The notes under the pieces are model-generated. The model had not been told where the DNA came from. It saw nothing but the letters and a program-made list of their open reading frames with translations, and did no database searches. Position numbers and translations under genes: made by a program. Shown in pieces: positions 6,713 to 10,019 of a stretch of 10,019 nt of DNA. Each line of letters opens with the position of its first letter. The stretch's first letter is position 1. Location: contig JAGPDJ010000053.1 in assembly GCA_018057635.1 (NCBI GenBank), forward strand, positions 1-10,019. Reading direction: 5' to 3'. This DNA is from Ferruginibacter sp. GTDB taxonomy: Bacteria; Bacteroidota; Bacteroidia; Chitinophagales; Chitinophagaceae.

Positions 6713-6742
6713 TGGGGTTACCTGCTAAAGCAGGCAAATTTG
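6712..6742 (+). promoter_or_regulatory. Promoter of the NarL-type response regulator
   Basis: TTG (6712-6714), 20 nt, then CAAATTTG (6735-6742) fits the Bacteroidota -33/-7 pattern with one mismatch in the -7 box. The operator directly abuts the -33 element. The spacer holds a perfect inverted repeat, CCTGC-TAAA-GCAGG (6721-6734). The leader before ATG 6755 would be very short. Confidence 0.5.
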
Positions 6743-6754
6743 TAAAAAACGAAT

Positions 6755-7417
6755 ATGATACGAGTTGCAGTAGTAGATGATAAGATATATAACCGGAAAG
6801 TTATTACGGATAAATTATCGCGGAATAACTTTTTTATACTGTCCTTTCAGGCTGTAGATGGGGAAGATTTTTTGCTGCAAATGAGAAATATTCCGGAGGA
6901 TGACCACCCACATATAATTTTGATGGATCTGGAAATGCCACATGTTGATGGGGTATCGGCGATAGGCACAGCCTCCTCTTTATACCCCAATATAAAATTT
7001 GTGGTGCTAACTATTTTTGATGATGATGATAAAATATTCCGGGCTATTAAAGCGGGCGCATGCGGGTATCTGTTAAAAGAAGAAAGCGGTGATGTTATCA
7101 ATGAAATGCTGATGAATCTCTGGGAAAGCGGTGCGGGGCCAATATCGCCAAGTATTGCTTATAAAATTTTACAGATGGTACAACAGACGGAAACTGCGAA
7201 AATAGAGAAGGAAGCCGTTAATATTTTCCAGTTAAGCGACCGGGAGAAAGAAATTCTGCAATTACTCAGCCAGGGATTAGAATACAAAGAAATCGGGTTA
7301 AAAATGTTTATCAGTCCCAACACAGTTAAAAAGCATTCTATCAGCATATACCAGAAACTGCACGTTAACAGCCGTTCGCAGGCATTGCGTATCGCCTATA
7401 CCAAAGGATTGATTTAA
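6755..7417 (+). CDS. NarL/LuxR-family two-component response regulator
   Basis: A 220-residue cytoplasmic DNA-binding regulator. The receiver domain spans about residues 2-120, with acidic pair D8-D9, phospho-acceptor D58 (L-M-D-L-E-M-P), switch T86 and conserved K108 (Y-L-L-K). A linker of about 30 residues leads to a LuxR-type helix-turn-helix, about 158-217. That domain has L-S-D-R-E-K-E-I-L-Q-L-L, then S-P-N-T-V-K-K-H in the recognition helix, then the V-N-S-R-S-Q-A end. Length and key residues are normal. Its likely kinase is the TPR protein ending at 6103, because HisKA_3 kinases pair with this class. The operator in its own promoter, repeated before two neighbouring lipoprotein transcription units, suggests autoregulation and a local regulon. 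Its stop codon is 3 nt from that of the convergent acyl-CoA dehydrogenase gene. Confidence 0.95.
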   Translation: MIRVAVVDDKIYNRKVITDKLSRNNFFILSFQAVDGEDFLLQMRNIPEDDHPHIILMDLEMPHVDGVSAIGTASSLYPNIKFVVLTIFDDDDKIFRAIKAGACGYLLKEESGDVINEMLMNLWESGAGPISPSIAYKILQMVQQTETAKIEKEAVNIFQLSDREKEILQLLSQGLEYKEIGLKMFISPNTVKKHSISIYQKLHVNSRSQALRIAYTKGLI

Positions 7418-7420
7418 TGA

Positions 7421-8560
7421 CTACTTCAATACTTCCCTGCTGATAACCAGTTTCTGAATTTCACTGGTTCCTTCTCCTATTGTACAAAGTTTACTATCCC
7501 TGTAAAATTTTTCTACCGGAAAATCTTTTGTATATCCGTAACCGCCGAATATCTGAACAGCATCTGTACTGATCTCCACCGATATCTCACTGGAATAATA
7601 TTTAGCCATGGCTGCTTCTTTTGTCATGGGAAGTCCATTATTCTTTAAGTAACAAGCCTGGTCAATCAGTAAAGATGCGGCTTCTATTTTAGTTGCCATA
7701 TCTGCCAGTTTGAAAGATATGCCCTGGAAATTAGCAATGGGCTGATCAAACTGGTGTCTTTCTTTTGAATATTGCAAAGATGCTTCATAAGCACCCCTGG
7801 CCATACCCAATCCCAATGCAGCAATAGAAATCCTTCCGCCATCAAGTATCTTCATGGCTTGTTTAAAACCTGAACCAACCTCTCCCAGCCTGTTTTCATC
7901 GGGAATGATACAATTATCGAATATGAGTTCTGCAGTCTCACTGGCACGCATACCCAGTTTGTTTTCCTTTTTTCCTGCACTGAAACCTTTTGTATTACGG
8001 TCTACAATAAACGCTGTTGAATTATTTTTTGCACGTGGTTCTCCTGTTCGGCAAATGACTACCGCCACATCACCTGATTTACCATGGGTGATCCAGTTCT
8101 TGGTTCCGTTCAATACCCAATTGTCGCCATCTTTAACGGCTGTTGTGCGCATATTACCTGCATCGCTGCCCGTATTAGCTTCCGTAAGGCCCCAGGCACC
8201 TATAAATTCTGCAGTTGCCAGTTTAGGCAGGTATTTCTTTTTTTGGTCTTCATTTCCAAAAGCAAGAATATGCCCGGTACAAAGTGAATTGTGCGCAGCA
8301 ACTGATAATCCGATAGATCCGCAAACCTTGGAAATTTCCTGGATGATGGCACTGTATTCAAAATATCCAAGCCCGGTTCCACCATATTGTTCGGGAACCA
8401 ACACACCCATCATACCAAGTTTACCCAGTTCTTTGAATATGTGTACCGGAAATTCCTGTGACTCATCCCACTCCATCAGGTGTGGTTTAATATGTTGCAG
8501 GGCAAATTCTTTTGCTGATTGAGCTACCTGTGCGGTAAGTTCATTTTGAGAGAAATCCAT
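7421..8560 (-). CDS. Acyl-CoA dehydrogenase (short/medium-chain type)
   Basis: A 379-residue flavoenzyme of the usual family length. It oxidises acyl-CoA to trans-2-enoyl-CoA with FAD, passing electrons to electron-transfer flavoprotein, in beta-oxidation or branched-chain amino acid breakdown in the cytoplasm. Visible landmarks are the helical N-terminal domain, the A-W-G-L-T-E-A-N-T-G-S-D-A-G signature near 122-135, N-G-T-K-N-W-I-T in the middle beta domain, the C-terminal helical domain with Q-I-F-G-G-Y-G-Y near 335-342, and Y-R-D-S-K. The putative catalytic base is E363 in I-G-E-G-T-S-E-I-Q, the position used by short- and medium-chain and butyryl-CoA dehydrogenases. Chain-length preference cannot be decided by eye. 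It appears unrelated to the adjacent signalling genes. An interrupted palindrome lies 45 nt upstream. Confidence 0.96.
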   Translation of the reverse strand: MDFSQNELTAQVAQSAKEFALQHIKPHLMEWDESQEFPVHIFKELGKLGMMGVLVPEQYGGTGLGYFEYSAIIQEISKVCGSIGLSVAAHNSLCTGHILAFGNEDQKKKYLPKLATAEFIGAWGLTEANTGSDAGNMRTTAVKDGDNWVLNGTKNWITHGKSGDVAVVICRTGEPRAKNNSTAFIVDRNTKGFSAGKKENKLGMRASETAELIFDNCIIPDENRLGEVGSGFKQAMKILDGGRISIAALGLGMARGAYEASLQYSKERHQFDQPIANFQGISFKLADMATKIEAASLLIDQACYLKNNGLPMTKEAAMAKYYSSEISVEISTDAVQIFGGYGYTKDFPVEKFYRDSKLCTIGEGTSEIQKLVISREVLK

Positions 8561-8605
8561 AAATTAAACAATCGTTGAGGCTGCAATTTAAGGAAACTTG
8601 GTATA

Positions 8606-8619
8606 CTAACAACTGTTAG
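8606..8619. promoter_or_regulatory. Interrupted palindrome upstream of acyl-CoA dehydrogenase
   Basis: CTAACA-AC-TGTTAG is a perfect 6-2-6 inverted repeat in the 73-bp gap before the dehydrogenase gene, 45 nt upstream of its ATG. There is no T-run after it on the minus strand, so an operator is more likely than a terminator. TTG and TTAAATTG 18 nt apart on the minus strand make a weak promoter candidate next to it. Confidence 0.4.
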
Positions 8620-8633
8620 CCTGATATCTTTAT

Positions 8634-9596
8634 TTACTCTATGGAAATGTATGCTACAAGTTTTTCCATGACTTCATTGGTAACTGTCATGATATTACCC
8701 AGTTCTTCTATTTTTGAAAAGCTGCCATGTTGCTTTCTGTACTCAACAATGAGGCCGGCCAGGTTATACCTGATATAGGGATGTTGCTTCAATTCTTCCA
8801 GGGTTGCTGTATTGATATTTATCTTTTTAACAGTACTGTTTGCCAATAATAACATTGGCTTTATTTTTTGAAAAACTGAATCCTGCAATCCAAATGTTTC
8901 TGCTACCTGGTTAATATTTTTAAAACCACCAAGTTTACTCCTGAAATTTACAATACGCAATGCAAGTTTTGATCCGATACCCGGTAATGCTATCCAGTCT
9001 GATGTATCAGAATCATTGATATCTATTATTATTGCTGCACTTTTCCTGTAAGTTGAAGGAATTGCAGCTTCTTTTTGATAATTATCCTGTTTAGTAACTT
9101 TTTCCTTTATTTCAACAAATGGAACCAGGCGCTTAACCAGGGCTTTATTCAGGCCCCATATTTTTTCAAGGTCTTCAGGTTTTCTGAATTTCCCGCCTTT
9201 TGATAAATAATTTTGAATGGTATGTATTGCTTTATCATGTAAGCCTAGTTTTTTCCAGCCTTCAGCGGACAATGTGTTTGGATCAAAATTAAACAGCGTA
9301 CCTGCAGCCTGGCTGCTTTCATTTTTAGTATATGAAACGGTACCATCAAAATCATCATACTGTGCGGCCTTGTACTGCCTTTGATGCTCATTTGTTTTTG
9401 ATTTTATCGCAGCCAGTTCATCTTTAAAATTGGCTGGTATCATTTGCTTTTTTTCTTTTGCAAGAAAGGGATATAATATGGGAATAAAAGTTAGTAAAAG
9501 AATTATACAAAGGAGTAAGATCGTGCCGTTCCGCTCCTTTCGGGTAAAATTAAAATACCGGTTTACAGGCCTGTTTTGCATGCTACAATGTAGCAC
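8634..9596 (-). CDS. ComEA-like helix-hairpin-helix membrane protein
   Basis: The frame opens with GTG at 9596 (320 residues), but ATG at 9581 (315 residues, M-Q-N-R-P-V-N-R-Y-F-N-F) is the likelier start. A single transmembrane helix covers about residues 25-46 in the longer numbering, preceded by the basic F-T-R-K-E-R-N-G, so the rest is probably periplasmic. Three helix-hairpin-helix units follow: about 101-150 (F-D-P-N-T-L ... L-E-K-I-W-G-L), 191-237 (I-D-I-N-D-S-D ... L-P-G-I-G-S-K-L-A) and 259-307 (I-N-I-N-T-A-T-L-E-E-L). ComEA-type proteins bind incoming DNA during uptake, but three such units with an N-terminal anchor form a Bacteroidota variant whose role in competence is unproven. 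The PhnP-like gene ends 22-37 nt upstream on the same strand, so the two may be co-transcribed. Confidence 0.88.
   Translation of the reverse strand: MLHCSMQNRPVNRYFNFTRKERNGTILLLCIILLLTFIPILYPFLAKEKKQMIPANFKDELAAIKSKTNEHQRQYKAAQYDDFDGTVSYTKNESSQAAGTLFNFDPNTLSAEGWKKLGLHDKAIHTIQNYLSKGGKFRKPEDLEKIWGLNKALVKRLVPFVEIKEKVTKQDNYQKEAAIPSTYRKSAAIIIDINDSDTSDWIALPGIGSKLALRIVNFRSKLGGFKNINQVAETFGLQDSVFQKIKPMLLLANSTVKKININTATLEELKQHPYIRYNLAGLIVEYRKQHGSFSKIEELGNIMTVTNEVMEKLVAYISIE
9581..9595. promoter_or_regulatory. Perfect palindrome at the helix-hairpin-helix gene start
   Basis: TGCTACA-A-TGTAGCA has perfect 7-bp arms around one base. It overlaps ATG 9581 on the minus strand, so in mRNA it could form a hairpin occluding that start. 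It might instead bind a dimeric regulator. Confidence 0.4.
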
Positions 9597-9618
9597 AATG
9601 ACTGTTTCAGGAAATAAA

Positions 9619-10019
9619 TCAGCGCCTTAATATTTTTTTAGTCACAACCTGTTGGTTATCATAAGATATATGCATACCAGTTGGTAATTCTTTAGTCACT
9701 TCATCATGCAGGCCCAGCTGGTGGCTGATATGAGTGAAATAAGCTTCGGGTACTTTCAGCTCCTGTACCAGGTCAATCGCTTCTTCCAGGTTGAAGTGTG
9801 AGATATGTTTTTGTTTACGAAGTGCATTCAAAACAAGGATACTGCTGCCTGTTATTTTTTCTTTTTCTTTTTCCTCAATTCTGTTGGCATCTGTTATGTA
9901 GGTAAAATTGCCAAACCTGAAACCAAGTACGGGCATGTTCAGGTGCCACACTTTGATGGCTGTAACAGGAATATCTCCTATCATAAAGGGTTCTTCAGGA
10001 ATATCACAAAGGGTAATAT
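9619..10019 (-). CDS. PhnP-like metallo-beta-lactamase-fold hydrolase, 3' part
   Basis: The frame is open to the window edge. ATG at 9984 is internal, because 11 in-frame codons with sensible sequence precede it (I-T-L-C-D-I-P-E-E-P-F). The visible part of about 133 residues is the C-terminal half of an MBL-fold phosphodiesterase of the PhnP group. It shows V-L-G-F-R-F-G-N-F-T-Y-I-T-D-A-N with the metal-bridging Asp, then L-V-L-N-A-L-R, H-I-S-H-F, and the final metal-ligand histidine motif T-H-I-S-H-Q-L-G. The N-terminal H-x-H-x-D-H motif is outside the window. E. coli PhnP opens phosphoribosyl 1,2-cyclic phosphate, but with no other phn genes visible the substrate here is uncertain; homologues in Bacteroidota are usually annotated only as MBL-fold metallo-hydrolases. 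The helix-hairpin-helix gene follows closely. Confidence 0.9.
   Translation of the reverse strand, partial: ITLCDIPEEPFMIGDIPVTAIKVWHLNMPVLGFRFGNFTYITDANRIEEKEKEKITGSSILVLNALRKQKHISHFNLEEAIDLVQELKVPEAYFTHISHQLGLHDEVTKELPTGMHISYDNQQVVTKKILRR

Noticed and set aside
6631..6780. A 49-codon plus-strand ORF (starts M-Q-C-G-Y-C-Y-Y) upstream of and overlapping the response regulator start
   Set aside because: It spans the operator and promoter of the regulator gene, is Tyr-rich with no recognisable pattern, and overlaps the real start in another frame. It is most likely chance.
7854..8522. A 222-codon plus-strand ORF opposite the acyl-CoA dehydrogenase
   Set aside because: It is the antisense shadow of a clear full-length enzyme gene. 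Its translation is Ser/Pro/Leu-rich with no domain.

Overview
The window is low-GC DNA that looks like Bacteroidota, most likely Chitinophagales/Chitinophagaceae. The reasons are: LytTR-type and TPR-type two-component systems, lipoproteins with short SPII signals ending in C-K-K, little sign of Shine-Dalgarno sequences, and promoter boxes resembling the Bacteroidota -7 consensus TAnnTTTG. The family placement is an inference from style and was not tested by a search. I see no RNA genes, insertion sequences, CRISPR arrays or phage genes.

Layout. (1) Positions 2-868 (+): the last codons of a LytS-like sensor kinase, then its LytTR response regulator. (2) 969-1310 (+): a small helical protein of unknown function, closed by a strong terminator hairpin at 1321-1370. 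(3) 3986 down to 1619 (-): a two-gene operon encoding a class C beta-lactamase-fold serine hydrolase lipoprotein and a 389-residue lipoprotein of unknown function. (4) 4172-6103 (+): a TPR sensor histidine kinase. (5) 6471 down to 6106 (-): a 121-residue lipoprotein convergent with the kinase gene. (6) 6755-7417 (+): a NarL/LuxR-type response regulator, probably the partner of the TPR kinase. (7) The rest of the minus strand carries an acyl-CoA dehydrogenase, a ComEA-like helix-hairpin-helix membrane protein, and the 3' part of a PhnP-like metallo-beta-lactamase-fold hydrolase that runs off the window.

The most interesting signal is in regions 3-6. Three promoters carry the same directional element, CTATCCA-NN-TGGA-K-TAT. 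They belong to the serine-hydrolase/lipoprotein operon, the 121-residue lipoprotein and the NarL-type regulator. In each case the element points the same way relative to its gene, and its core sits 46-62 nt before the start codon and 25-26 nt before a possible -7 box. The two heptamers around a 2-nt spacer match the 7-2-7 site layout known for NarL. I infer a compact, self-contained regulon: a TPR kinase and a NarL-type regulator that controls its own gene and three predicted surface lipoproteins, one of them a serine hydrolase with an altered third catalytic motif. This is a prediction from sequence only.
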